The position numbers and the translations under genes are program-made. From Clostridia bacterium (GTDB lineage Bacteria; Bacillota; Clostridia; Oscillospirales; Feifaniaceae), in NCBI GenBank assembly GCA_017427525.1, contig JAFRSP010000048.1, positions 1 to 36,565 of the forward strand: DNA of 36,565 nucleotides, read 5' to 3'. Shown here piece by piece: positions 8,180 to 17,069 of the stretch (position 1 is the stretch's first letter; every line of letters begins with the position of its first letter). The notes beneath the pieces are model-generated. The model was not told the DNA's origin. It worked only from the letters and a program-made list of their open reading frames with translations, and made no database searches.

Positions 8180-9022
8180 TTATTTCACGCAGGAGGCGAT
8201 CCATTCGGCCAGAGCGCGGGAAACGGCCACGCGTTTGTCATTGTAGGAGTGATCGGTGTTGTAGTTCTCAAAGCGCAGTGTATCGCCCAGCTTTGCCTTT
8301 GCCTTCTCGATGAAGGGGAGGATGTGGAGCTCCATGGTGGAGGAGGCGTCGCGGTCGAATCCGAAGACCAGCACGTTCTTTCCGGCCAGTTTGTCCACCT
8401 GGTTGTCGAAGCACCAGTCTTTGGCGTTCGCCTCCAGCTCATCCAGCAGCACGGTGGGGCTCACCAGGTCGAGCTCCGGCAGGGGCTGACCCATCACATC
8501 GCGATAGGAGCTGGCGCTGGCAGGGTCGCGCTGCGCATACAGATAGGCCTTGGCAAAGTCGTAGGGGGCGATGCCGGCCACGCCGCGCAGATCGTCGCGG
8601 GCGGCTCCGGTCAACAGCGCGGCAAAGCCGCCCATGCTGTGGCCGATCACGAAGATGTTGTTCACATCGATCCGATACTGTTCGGCGATCTCGGGCTGCT
8701 TGAAATACTCGATCACGTTGTGGGGATCCTCCAGCACATGGGTGAAGGAAAAGCCGCCCGGGCTGCCCCAAGCTCCGCGATAGTGGAAGAAGGCGACGTT
8801 GCAGCCTGCCATGCGCAGGGCCTGCGCCACATCGAGGTTGCGCTCGGTTCCGGGGAAGCCGTGCAGCACCACCACCAGGGGGCTTTTTTCGCGGCCGCCC
8901 GCGGTCATGAGCAGACCGTTGACCCGAACGCCGCCGGAGGGATAGGGAATGGAATACAGATAGGGCTCATAGCCGGGTTCCACATCGATGGGGTCGGTGA
9001 AGATTTTTTTCGGATCTACCAT
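8180..9022 (-). CDS. alpha/beta hydrolase
   Basis: A 280-residue cytoplasmic serine hydrolase, no signal peptide. The oxyanion strand is HGFPG at 54-58 and the nucleophile elbow is GHSMGG at 127-132 with Ser129. The acid is probably Asp223 or Asp225 (GFDRDASS) and the base His258 in TDHSYND. Together these form a complete triad. Family members include esterases, lipases and peptidases, and the substrate cannot be told from the sequence. It overlaps the end of the zinc-ribbon gene by seven bases, so the pair is an operon with translational coupling. Confidence 0.85.
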   Translation of the reverse strand: MVDPKKIFTDPIDVEPGYEPYLYSIPYPSGGVRVNGLLMTAGGREKSPLVVVLHGFPGTERNLDVAQALRMAGCNVAFFHYRGAWGSPGGFSFTHVLEDPHNVIEYFKQPEIAEQYRIDVNNIFVIGHSMGGFAALLTGAARDDLRGVAGIAPYDFAKAYLYAQRDPASASSYRDVMGQPLPELDLVSPTVLLDELEANAKDWCFDNQVDKLAGKNVLVFGFDRDASSTMELHILPFIEKAKAKLGDTLRFENYNTDHSYNDKRVAVSRALAEWIASCVK

Positions 9023-9519
9023 GTGAAGTCATCCTTTCTTTTCAGAGGATTCCGTGGGAGAACGTGGGGCTTGGTGAGGTCGAGATCACAGCGGGAGCAG
9101 AAGCGGTGGGAGGTGTCGGTCACAAACCCGCAGTTGGGGCAGACGCAGCGCTGGATGTCCCGAAAATTGTAGCTGCCGGTGCGGGGATCGTAGGCACTCT
9201 TTTCAGAGTGAGAGTGCGGCTGAACAGACTCGGTCGTCACAGGACTCAAGGGGCGGTTGTCGCGGCTGACCGGCTGCGACTGGGGAGTGGGGTTTGGGAT
9301 CCTGTTTGGCCGCTGATTCTGCGCATTCCCTGCCTGAGATTTGCTTTTTTCGAAGCCCTTCCGGAGAAAAAAGAGGATCACGAACAGCGGAAGGAGGGAG
9401 GAGAGGAGGTCGCGGACATAATACGGAGACCGCATCGCGGCGGCAGAAATGATAAGAAGCAGCAGCCCGGGCGCCAGAAACCGAAGCCAGGACGAATTCT
9501 TCTGCAAACGAGATTTCAT
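9016..9519 (-). CDS. membrane protein with C-terminal zinc ribbon
   Basis: A 167-residue protein, family unknown. Two membrane segments at about 14-28 and 37-53 are followed by a ~60-residue hydrophilic linker rich in Gln, Pro, Ser and Asn. A treble-clef or zinc-ribbon module closes it, with CPNC at 127-130 and CSRC at 141-144. The topology suggests a cytoplasmic zinc domain tethered to the membrane. The ATG at 9519 is chosen because AAAGGAG is six bases upstream; the upstream ATG at 9555 has none. Its 3' end overlaps the hydrolase start. Confidence 0.75.
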   Translation of the reverse strand: MKSRLQKNSSWLRFLAPGLLLLIISAAAMRSPYYVRDLLSSLLPLFVILFFLRKGFEKSKSQAGNAQNQRPNRIPNPTPQSQPVSRDNRPLSPVTTESVQPHSHSEKSAYDPRTGSYNFRDIQRCVCPNCGFVTDTSHRFCSRCDLDLTKPHVLPRNPLKRKDDFTW

Positions 9520-9557
9520 GAGACTCTCCTTTCGGCGGGTAGAGAGAAATTTCATAT

Positions 9558-9586
9558 ATTATAGCATATTCCATCGGCAGAAAAAA
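9558..9586 (-). promoter_or_regulatory. promoter of the zinc-ribbon/hydrolase operon
   Basis: An extended -10, TGC then TATAAT (9563-9558), is clear. The -35 is only TTTTTT at 17 bases. Extended -10 promoters tolerate a poor -35. Confidence 0.55.
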
Positions 9587-9645
9587 GAGGGGGCGCGCAG
9601 ATTTGCCTTTGGATCTGCCGAGCGCTGCGCAGGCGGCCCTGTCAG

Positions 9646-9749
9646 CCGGAGAGGCGCGCCCCCTCTCCGGGCAAACGCTTTCCCTCCAGAGGAAGCCCTG
9701 CCTGCGCGGACTGCGCCGAGGCTGCCTTCTCCCGCCGCGCGGCGGGAGA
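9646..9749. repeat. cluster of GC-rich palindromes in a divergent intergenic region
   Basis: Within the ~400-base gap between divergent genes lie a 9-bp perfect hairpin (CCGGAGAGG 9646-9654 with CCTCTCCGG 9662-9670), a smaller hairpin around 9680-9696 and a perfect palindrome of 11-bp arms centred at 9738/9739 (CTCCCGCCGC/GCGGCGGGAG core). They look like repetitive extragenic palindromes; no coding frame here is convincing. Confidence 0.45.
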
Positions 9750-9843
9750 GAGGCGGGAGCCCCGTAAAAGACCGGCTCTGCGAAAAGGCGTTTCTCTGTG
9801 GTTTCGGCTTTGCAAGATTCCGCTTTGGGCCCGGCAGAGCGCC

Positions 9844-9902
9844 TTGCTTTTTCCCGTGTTTCTGATATACTGAGAAAAACCCTGCAGCCATCGCCTGCAG
9901 GG
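9844..9902 (+). promoter_or_regulatory. promoter and 5'-terminal hairpin of the DUF401 gene
   Basis: TTGCTT (9844-9849), 16 bases, TATACT (9866-9871) with the extended TGA in front. The transcript would begin at about 9878 and start with a perfect 8-bp hairpin, CCCTGCAG (9880-9887) and CTGCAGGG (9895-9902). Such a 5'-terminal stem can stabilise the message. Confidence 0.6.
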
Positions 9903-9926
9903 AAACGCTCTATGGGGGGGCTTGCC

Positions 9927-11126
9927 ATGCCGCTGCTGTATTTGGGACTTGTTTTTGCCGTGATCGTCTTGCTGCTGACGCTGCATCGGCCGCTGTATCA
10001 GGCGATTTTGGGCGGGCTTTTGGTCACGGCGCTGCTCTTCCGCATGCCCTTGGAAGCCATTTTGGGACAGACGGCCAGGGTGTTTCGCAACTGGAGCTCA
10101 CTCTCGGTGCTGATCTCGCTCTATCTCATCACCTATCTGCAGCGGATGCTGGAGGCAAGACAGCAGATCAAGCTTGCGCAGCAGGATCTGAACGGGCTGT
10201 TTCACAACCGCAGGGTGAACGCCACGGTTGCGCCGCTTTTTATCGGGCTGCTCCCCTCGGCTGCGGCGATGATCCTCTGCGCGGACATTGTCAAGGAGGC
10301 GACCGACGGTTATCTGAACCCCAAAGAGCAGGCGCTGGTCACCAGTTGGTTCCGGCACATTCCGGAGAGCACGCTGCCCACCTACTCCGGCGTGCTGTTG
10401 ATGGTCACCCTCTCAGGGGTTTCTCTGGGAAAATTCATGCCGGCCATGTTGGTGCCCATTCTGACCTTGGCAATGCTCGGCTACTGGCCCTACCTGCGCC
10501 GTCTGCCGCGGGATCCCGGAACGCCCCGCAGCGACAATCGGGCACGCGACGCCCTCAATCTCGTAAAGCATCTCTGGTCGCTGTTTGCGATATTGTTTTT
10601 GATTCTGGCCCTGGGATTCGGCGTGGTGCAGGCGGTTGCCACGGTGATTTTGGCCTCGGCTCTGGTATACCGCTTTTCCGGACGGGAGCTGGTCTCCATG
10701 GTCCGGTCGGCCTTTGAAGTCAAGCTGATTCTCAATACCTTTCTGGTTTTGACCCTCAAGGAGTTCCTCGCCTGGACCGGGGTTCTGGAAGAGCTGCCCG
10801 CCGCGATGTCGGTGCTGCCGATCCCGACTTATCTGATTTTTGCGCTGCTCTTTTTTGTCGGGGGAATCGTCAGCGGGGCCAGCGGGATCATCGCGCTCGG
10901 CACGCCGCTGGCCTTTGCGGCGATGGACGGCGGCGTCGCCCTGATGGTGCTGCTCATGTGCATGTGCCATGCGGCAAGCCAGATCTCGCCCACCCACGTC
11001 TGCCTGGTGGTGGCCTCGGACTATTATAAAATCACGATGGGGGAGCTCATTCGAAAGACCCTTCCCCTCTCGCTGCTCTTCTGTGTTCTCATGATCGGCT
11101 ACTACAATCTGCTGCTGTTGTTCTAA
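9927..11126 (+). CDS. DUF401 family integral membrane protein
   Basis: A 399-residue polytopic membrane protein with about ten hydrophobic segments. It resembles the DUF401 family, found in Archaea and Clostridia and distantly like ion or organic-acid transporters. Conserved-looking features are the LPSAAAMIL stretch near residue ~110, the HIPESTLPTYSG segment near ~140, the glycine-rich GGIVSGASGIIALGTPLA stretch near ~310-330, and CHAASQISPTHVCLV near ~350, which looks like a re-entrant loop. Two starts are possible. ATG 9927 has a run of Gs seven bases upstream and puts the first helix at the N terminus; ATG 9912 adds five residues. Substrate unknown. Confidence 0.7.
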   Translation: MPLLYLGLVFAVIVLLLTLHRPLYQAILGGLLVTALLFRMPLEAILGQTARVFRNWSSLSVLISLYLITYLQRMLEARQQIKLAQQDLNGLFHNRRVNATVAPLFIGLLPSAAAMILCADIVKEATDGYLNPKEQALVTSWFRHIPESTLPTYSGVLLMVTLSGVSLGKFMPAMLVPILTLAMLGYWPYLRRLPRDPGTPRSDNRARDALNLVKHLWSLFAILFLILALGFGVVQAVATVILASALVYRFSGRELVSMVRSAFEVKLILNTFLVLTLKEFLAWTGVLEELPAAMSVLPIPTYLIFALLFFVGGIVSGASGIIALGTPLAFAAMDGGVALMVLLMCMCHAASQISPTHVCLVVASDYYKITMGELIRKTLPLSLLFCVLMIGYYNLLLLF

Positions 11127-11156
11127 AAGCAGCAGAACATCCCCGTGAAACGGCGC

Positions 11157-11192
11157 AAAAGCGCCCCGATGTATCGCATCGGAGCGCTTTTT
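11157..11192. terminator. bidirectional terminator between the DUF401 gene and glyA
   Basis: AAAAGCGC-C-CCGATG (11157-11171) pairs with CATCGG-A-GCGCTTTT (11177-11191), one mismatch, with a T-run at 11188-11192. The A-run at the other end gives TTTT on the minus strand, so it can also end the long purine operon. Confidence 0.8.
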
Positions 11193-11264
11193 GTCTTTGC
11201 ATGGGGAAAAAGGCGGCTTTCGGCGGCCGGTCGCCGCGAAAGGCGGAACGCCCGGAGAAGTCTC

Positions 11265-12509
11265 TTACTTATAGATGGGGAATCTTGCACAGAGCGCCGA
11301 GACCTCGTCGCGGATCTCCTGAGCATAGCGGTCGAAATCACGGGCGGCGCGGCCCAGCATGGAGGCGATCGCCTTCATCTCGGGCTCCTTGAAGCCGCGG
11401 GTGGTCACGGCCGGCGTGCCCACGCGGATGCCGCTGGTAACGGTGGGCTTTTCGGGGTCGTTGGGGATGGCGTTCTTGTTGGCGGTGATGTAGACCTCGT
11501 CGAGCTTCTTCTCCATGGTCTTTCCGGTCACGCCGAAGGGACGCAGGTCGACCAGCATGAGATGGTTGTCGGTGCCGCCGGACACCAGGCGGAAGCCCTC
11601 TTCCAGCAGGGCGTCGGCCAGCGCGCGGGCGTTGTCGACGATCTGCTGCTGATAAACCTTGAACTCGGGCTTGAGGGCCTCGCCGAAGCAGACGGCCTTG
11701 GCGGCGATGATGTGCATCAGGGGGCCGCCCTGGGTACCGGGGAAGATGGCCTTGTCGATCTGCTTGGCCAGAGACTCTTTGCACAGGATGAGGCCGCCGC
11801 GCGGGCCGCGCAGGGTCTTGTGGGTGGTGGAAGTGACCACATCGGCATAGGGCACGGGATTCTCGTGCAGACCGGCCGCGACTAGGCCCGCGATATGGGC
11901 CATATCGACCATCAGGTAAGCGCCGCAGGCGTCTGCGATCTCGCGGAAGCGCTTGAAGTCGATGGCGCGGGGATAGGCCGACGCGCCGGCGACGATCAGC
12001 TTGGGACGGTGCTGCATGGCGAGAGCTTCCACCTCGTCGTAGTCGATACGCTCGGTTTCACCGTTCAGACCGTAGGAAACGATGTTGAAATAACTGCCCG
12101 AGATGTTCACAGGGCTGCCGTGCGAGAGATGGCCTCCGTGGTTGAGATTCATGCCGAGCACGGTGTCGCCGGGCTTGAGCAGTGCGAAGAAGACGGCAAG
12201 GTTGGCGCTCGCTCCGCTGTGGGGCTGCACGTTGGCATGATCCGCACCGAACAGACGGCAGGCACGTTCGCGAGCGATCCGCTCGGTGACGTCGATCTCC
12301 TCGCAGCCGCCGTAGTAACGGTGACCGGGATAACCTTCGGCGTATTTGTTGGTCAGGCAGCTTGCCATGGCGGCCATGACCGCCTCGCTGACGATGTTTT
12401 CCGAGGCAATGAGTTCGATATTTCTCTGCTGGCGGGCAAGCTCCGCTTCGATGGTTGCGCCGACCTCACTGTCGCATCGATTGATGTAGTCCATGATGTC
12501 ACGAATCAT
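11265..12509 (-). CDS. glyA: serine hydroxymethyltransferase
   Basis: A 414-residue PLP enzyme that turns serine and tetrahydrofolate into glycine and 5,10-methylene-THF. The PLP-binding lysine is Lys231 in [13 protein letters not shown]. The NHGGHLSHG and [12 protein letters not shown] signatures are intact and length is normal. AGGAGGG lies seven bases before the start. It is the last gene of the purine operon, after folD. The product links are direct: glycine feeds PurD, and methylene-THF feeds FolD and so the formyl donors of PurN and AICAR transformylase. Control is expected from the ZTP riboswitch ~12.5 kb upstream unless internal promoters exist; I see none. Confidence 0.97.
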   Translation of the reverse strand: MIRDIMDYINRCDSEVGATIEAELARQQRNIELIASENIVSEAVMAAMASCLTNKYAEGYPGHRYYGGCEEIDVTERIARERACRLFGADHANVQPHSGASANLAVFFALLKPGDTVLGMNLNHGGHLSHGSPVNISGSYFNIVSYGLNGETERIDYDEVEALAMQHRPKLIVAGASAYPRAIDFKRFREIADACGAYLMVDMAHIAGLVAAGLHENPVPYADVVTSTTHKTLRGPRGGLILCKESLAKQIDKAIFPGTQGGPLMHIIAAKAVCFGEALKPEFKVYQQQIVDNARALADALLEEGFRLVSGGTDNHLMLVDLRPFGVTGKTMEKKLDEVYITANKNAIPNDPEKPTVTSGIRVGTPAVTTRGFKEPEMKAIASMLGRAARDFDRYAQEIRDEVSALCARFPIYK

Positions 12510-12533
12510 TTGCAGTCCCTCCTGAATGGATCG

Positions 12534-13382
12534 TTATTTGAAGGCCGCCAGCTCAGCGGCTTCGATGGTGTTTTCCATCAGCATGATGATGGTCATGGGG
12601 CCCACGCCGCCCGGAACCGGCGTGATGAGAGAGGCCTTTTGCGCGGCGCTTTCGAAGTGCACGTCGCCAAGCAGTCCCCGCTCGGTGCGGTTGATGCCCA
12701 CGTCGATCACCACGGCGCCCTCTTTGATATAGCTCCCGTCGATCAGCTCGGGCCGGCCGACAGCCGAAACCAGAAGATCGGCCTGCAGGGTGTGCTCGCG
12801 CAGGTTTTCGGTGCGGCTGTGGCAGACGGTGACGGTGGCGTTTTCCCGCATCAGCAGCAGCGCCGTCGGCTTGCCGACGATGAGGCTGCGGCCCACCACC
12901 ACGGCTCGCTTTCCGGAGAGGGCAACGCCGGCGCTCTGCAGCAGGCGAAGGATCCCCTTCGGGGTGCAGGGCAGGATGCCGGATTGGCCCTTGAGCAGCA
13001 TGCCGAGATTGCAGCTGCCGAAGCCGTCCACATCCTTGCGGGGAGCGATGCGCTCGGCCACGGCCGACTCGTCGAGGTGGGGCGGCAGCGGAAGCTGCAC
13101 CAGGATCCCGTGGATTCGCTCGTCCTGATTGAGGCGGTCGATCTCCTCAAACAGGCGCTCCTCGGAGGTCTCGGCCGGCAGATGGAGCTCGATCGAGAAG
13201 AGCCCCAGCCGCTGACACATGCGGGCCTTGTTTCTCACATAGATTTCGCTTGCGGGGTCGTCGCCTACGCGGATCACGGCAAGTCCGGGCCGGCATCCGC
13301 GGGCGGTCAGCGCCGCCGCGCGCTGCGCGAGCGGTTCGCGCAGCGAGGCGGCGAATTGTTTTCCGTCCAGAATTTCAGCCAT
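12534..13382 (-). CDS. folD: bifunctional methylene-THF dehydrogenase/methenyl-THF cyclohydrolase
   Basis: A 282-residue FolD that makes 10-formyl-THF from 5,10-methylene-THF. YVRNKARMCQRLG carries the catalytic Tyr48 and Lys52, KDVDGF is at 116-121, and the cofactor-binding VVGRSLIVGKP is at about 162-172; PVPGGVGPMT near the C terminus is the other signature. Length is standard. The ATG follows the purL stop codon without a gap, and its ribosome binding site (GGAGG) lies inside the purL end, so translation is coupled. It supplies the formyl donor used by two other enzymes of the operon. Confidence 0.97.
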   Translation of the reverse strand: MAEILDGKQFAASLREPLAQRAAALTARGCRPGLAVIRVGDDPASEIYVRNKARMCQRLGLFSIELHLPAETSEERLFEEIDRLNQDERIHGILVQLPLPPHLDESAVAERIAPRKDVDGFGSCNLGMLLKGQSGILPCTPKGILRLLQSAGVALSGKRAVVVGRSLIVGKPTALLLMRENATVTVCHSRTENLREHTLQADLLVSAVGRPELIDGSYIKEGAVVIDVGINRTERGLLGDVHFESAAQKASLITPVPGGVGPMTIIMLMENTIEAAELAAFK

Positions 13383-16300
13383 TTATTTTCCTCCGAAGTA
13401 GCGGACGGCCGAGCGGAACAGGCCCATATCGTAGTTGCCGGGGACATTGGTCAGAAGACCGTTGCCGGTGCGTTCCACATGCGCCATCTTGCCCAGCACG
13501 CGCCCGTCGGGCGAGGTGATGCTCTCGATGGCGGCCGTGCTGCCGTTGGGATTGTGCGCGATATCCATGGTGGGGTTGCCGTCGTAATCGACATACTGCA
13601 GGGCGATCTGTCCGTTCTTGGCCAGGCGGTCCAGTGTGGCGGCGTCCGCGAGGAAGCGGCCTTCACCGTGGGCGATGGGGGTGTAGTAGATCTCGCCCAC
13701 CTTGGTCTCGCTCATCCAGGGAGACATGTTGGAGGCCACCCGCGTGCGCACCACCCGGGATTGCAGCCGTCCGATGGTGTTGAGGAAGAGGGTGGGACAG
13801 CTTTCGTCCATATCCATGATCTTGCCGAAGGGCACGAGCCCCATCTTGACCAGGGCCTGGAAGCCGTTGCAGATGCCGCACATCAGGCCGTCGCGCTGCT
13901 CCAGCAGCTCGGTCACGGCATCCTTCACGCGGGCATTGCGGAAGAAGGCGGTGATGAATTTTCCGGAGCCGTCGGGCTCGTCGCCGCCAGAGAAGCCGCC
14001 CGGGATGATGATGGCGTTGCTGCGCCGGATGGCGGCGGCAAAGGCGCCGATGCTCTCGGTGATATCGGCAGCCGTCAGGTTGCGGATGACAAAGATCTCG
14101 CTCTCTCCGCCCGCCTTTTCCACGGCGCGGGCCGTGTCATATTCGCAGTTGGTGCCCGGGAATACGGGGATGAGGAAGTGCGGCGAGCGGGTCAGCACGG
14201 CGGGAGCGCGGCGCTCCTTGGCCTCAAAGGAGAAGGTCGGCACGGGGGTCTTGTCCTCCTTGGGGCGGCGCGGGAAGATGGGGGCCAGTTTGGCCTCGGA
14301 TACGGACAGCAGCTCGTCGAGCGAGATGCGCTCTTTGCCGCGGGAGATGGCTCCGTCAGCCGTCGTCACGCCGAGCGAAAGGCCAACGGCCTCGTCGCCG
14401 GCCAGCTCCAGGATAAAGGAGCCGTAGGCATAGGAGAACAAGGTTTCGTTTGTGACTGTCTTCTCCAGGGCCACGCCGATGCCGTTGCCGAAGCCCATCT
14501 TCATGAGGCCCTCGGCCACGCCGCCGAAGCCGGGCGTCCAGGCCGCAAGTGCGCGGCCGGAATGCAGGAGATCTGTTACCAGACCGAAGGTTTTCTTGAG
14601 CGACTCCCCGGTCGGCAGGCCCTCGGCATCGGTTTCGGGGGCCAGCAGCACGACCTTGTGTCCCGCCGCCTTGAATTCGGGGGAGGAGACCTCCTTGACC
14701 GGCTGCACCGAAACGGCAAACGAGATCAGGGTGGGCGGCACATGGATCTCTTCAAAGCTGCCGCTCATGGAGTCCTTGCCGCCGATGGAGGCGAGAGAGA
14801 GGGCTTTCTGTGCGCGATAGGCGCCCAGCAGCGCGGCCAGCGGCTTGCCCCAGCGGACGGGATCGCTGCCGAGCTTTTCGAAATACTCCTGGAAGGAGAG
14901 ATAGGTGTCGTTCAGATCCGCACCGGTGGCGGCCAGCTTGGCAGCCGACTCCACCACGGCCAGATAGGCCCCGTGGTAGGGACTCTTGTCGGAGATATGG
15001 GGGTTGAAGCCCCAGGACATGAGCGAAGCGGTCTTTACCTCGCCCTTCTCGCGGGAGATCTTGTGGGCCATAGCCTGAATCGGGGTGCGCTGGAAGCACC
15101 CGCCGTAGGGCATGAGCACAGTGCCGGCGCCGATGTTGCAGTCGAAGCGCTCGGCCATCCCCTGCTTGGAGCAGACATTGAGATCATCGGCCAGGGCGCG
15201 CAGCCCCTCGGTGAGGCTTGCCGGGACCGGCTTGGCAAAGGGCTTGGGCGCGGCGGGGGCGGCCGTGATGTGCTTGGGCGCGCCGTTGCAGGAGAGGAAT
15301 TCGCGCGACAGGTCGACGATCACGTCGCCGTTCCAGGTCATGGTGACCCGCTTTTCCTCCTTGACGTGGGCCACCACGGTGGCTTCCAGGTTCTCGGCGG
15401 CCGCCAGCTCCAGGAAGAGGGGCGCGTCATTCTCTGCGACCACCACGGCCATACGCTCCTGGGACTCGCTGATGGCGAGCTCGGTTCCGTCGAGACCGGC
15501 GTATTTTCTCGGAACCAGGGAGAGATCGATATCCAAACCGTCGGCCAGCTCGCCGATGGCCACCGAAACGCCGCCCGCTCCGAAATCGTTGCAGCGTTTG
15601 ATGAGGCGGGAGGCTTTCGGGTTGCGGAAGAGACGCTGGAGCTTGCGCTCTTCGGGAGCGTTGCCCTTCTGCACCTCGGCGCCGCAGGTGGCCAGAGACT
15701 CGGTGGTGTGCGACTTGGAGGAGCCGGTTGCGCCGCCGCAGCCGTCCCGTCCCGTTCTGCCGCCCAGCAGGATCACGGCGTCGCCGGGGATGGGGGTTTC
15801 CCGCCGCACGTTTTCGGCGGGGGCCGCGCCGATCACAGCGCCGACCTCCATGCGCTTGGCCTCATAGCCGGGATGATAGACCTCGTCGACAATGCCGGTA
15901 GTCAGTCCGATCTGGTTGCCGTAGGAGCTGTAGCCCGCCGTGGCATCGGCCACGATCTTGCGCTGCGGCAGCTTGCCGGGCAGGGTCTCCGAGATGGGGC
16001 GGGTGGGGTCCGCCGCGCCGGTCAGGCGCATGGCGGCATAGACATAGGCGCGGCCGCTCAGAGGATCGCGGATGGCGCCGCCTACGCAGGTGGCTGCGCC
16101 GCCGAAGGGCTCGATCTCGGTGGGATGGTTGTGGGTTTCGTTTTTGAAGAGCAGCAGCCAGGGCTCGCTGCCGGATTCGGTCTCCACCGTGATCTTCACG
16201 GTGCAGGCGTTGACCTCCTCCGACTGGTCGAGCTTGTCGAGCAGGCCCTGCGCCTTGAGGCTGCGCACCGAGATGGTGGCAAGGTCCATGAGACAGACCG

Positions 16301-17069
16301 GCTTTTTCACGCCCAGGCGCTCCCGCTCGGCGAGATAGTCGTTGAAGGCCGACTGCAGCAGCTCGTCTTCAAAGGTCACCTCGTCGATCACGGTGCCGAA
16401 GGTGGTGTGACGGCAGTGGTCGGACCAGTAGGTATCGATCATGCGCAGTTCGGTAAGAGTGGGGTCGCGGCCCTCTTTTTCAAAGTAGTCGATACACACG
16501 GCAAGGTCGGCCTCGTCCATGGCAAGTCCGTATTCCGCGATGAAGGCGGCCTTGTCGGAAATCTCGCGAAAGCCCGCGAGCACCGCCACCTTCTCGGGGG
16601 TGGGATAGTTCTCCGCCAGGGTTTCATAGGGCTCGAGCTGGGCCTCGCGCGATTCAACGGGGTTGATAAGATAGCTCTTGATGCGGGAGACTTCCTCCTC
16701 CGTGAGGCTTCCGGTCAGCAGATAGACCTTTGCGCAGCGCACGGCGGGACGGTCGCATTGGGCCAGAAGCTGAATGCACTGGGCGGCCGAATCGGCCCGC
16801 TGGTCGAACTGGCCGGGCTGGTATTCGATGGCGAAGGCCACGTCGGACTGCGGCAGCTCGTCCCAGGTCAGATCGACCTGAGGCTCAGAAAAAATCGCAT
16901 TGCGGCAGGCGGCAAAGAGCGCATCGTCCAGCCCCTCCACATCGTAGCGGTTCAGCAGGCGAAGACCGGTCAGGCCCTCGAGGTTCAGCAGGGTGCGCAA
17001 ATCGGCCAGCAGACCGGTCGCCTCAACGTCCAGACCGGGACGTTTTTCCACATAGACTCGCGTTACCAT
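13383..17069 (-). CDS. purL: phosphoribosylformylglycinamidine synthase, single-chain clostridial type
   Basis: A 1228-residue enzyme for the ATP- and glutamine-dependent FGAR to FGAM step. The N-terminal and two ATPase-like synthetase halves are followed, in the last ~270 residues, by a class I glutaminase domain. That domain opens with FPGTNCEYD, has the nucleophile in MCGICNGFQAL and the His/Glu in PIAHGEGRF. This replaces the separate PurS, PurQ and small PurL of Bacillus. The ATG at 17069 overlaps the purD stop as TAATG, and GGAGG lies ~9 bases upstream; an in-frame upstream ATG at 17129 is inside purD. folD follows directly. Confidence 0.96.
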   Translation of the reverse strand: MVTRVYVEKRPGLDVEATGLLADLRTLLNLEGLTGLRLLNRYDVEGLDDALFAACRNAIFSEPQVDLTWDELPQSDVAFAIEYQPGQFDQRADSAAQCIQLLAQCDRPAVRCAKVYLLTGSLTEEEVSRIKSYLINPVESREAQLEPYETLAENYPTPEKVAVLAGFREISDKAAFIAEYGLAMDEADLAVCIDYFEKEGRDPTLTELRMIDTYWSDHCRHTTFGTVIDEVTFEDELLQSAFNDYLAERERLGVKKPVCLMDLATISVRSLKAQGLLDKLDQSEEVNACTVKITVETESGSEPWLLLFKNETHNHPTEIEPFGGAATCVGGAIRDPLSGRAYVYAAMRLTGAADPTRPISETLPGKLPQRKIVADATAGYSSYGNQIGLTTGIVDEVYHPGYEAKRMEVGAVIGAAPAENVRRETPIPGDAVILLGGRTGRDGCGGATGSSKSHTTESLATCGAEVQKGNAPEERKLQRLFRNPKASRLIKRCNDFGAGGVSVAIGELADGLDIDLSLVPRKYAGLDGTELAISESQERMAVVVAENDAPLFLELAAAENLEATVVAHVKEEKRVTMTWNGDVIVDLSREFLSCNGAPKHITAAPAAPKPFAKPVPASLTEGLRALADDLNVCSKQGMAERFDCNIGAGTVLMPYGGCFQRTPIQAMAHKISREKGEVKTASLMSWGFNPHISDKSPYHGAYLAVVESAAKLAATGADLNDTYLSFQEYFEKLGSDPVRWGKPLAALLGAYRAQKALSLASIGGKDSMSGSFEEIHVPPTLISFAVSVQPVKEVSSPEFKAAGHKVVLLAPETDAEGLPTGESLKKTFGLVTDLLHSGRALAAWTPGFGGVAEGLMKMGFGNGIGVALEKTVTNETLFSYAYGSFILELAGDEAVGLSLGVTTADGAISRGKERISLDELLSVSEAKLAPIFPRRPKEDKTPVPTFSFEAKERRAPAVLTRSPHFLIPVFPGTNCEYDTARAVEKAGGESEIFVIRNLTAADITESIGAFAAAIRRSNAIIIPGGFSGGDEPDGSGKFITAFFRNARVKDAVTELLEQRDGLMCGICNGFQALVKMGLVPFGKIMDMDESCPTLFLNTIGRLQSRVVRTRVASNMSPWMSETKVGEIYYTPIAHGEGRFLADAATLDRLAKNGQIALQYVDYDGNPTMDIAHNPNGSTAAIESITSPDGRVLGKMAHVERTGNGLLTNVPGNYDMGLFRSAVRYFGGK

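Noticed and set aside
7725..8204. Minus-strand ORFs across the tRNA, with translations such as GLEPLTYWFVASHSIQLSYR
   Set aside because: This is the familiar spurious protein produced by reading a tRNA gene antisense; the tRNA itself is intact.
9559..9891. Minus-strand 110-codon and overlapping plus-strand ORFs in the palindrome region
   Set aside because: They cover promoters of both flanking genes and the palindromes, and their translations are Arg/Ala/Gly-rich as expected from GC-rich non-coding DNA.
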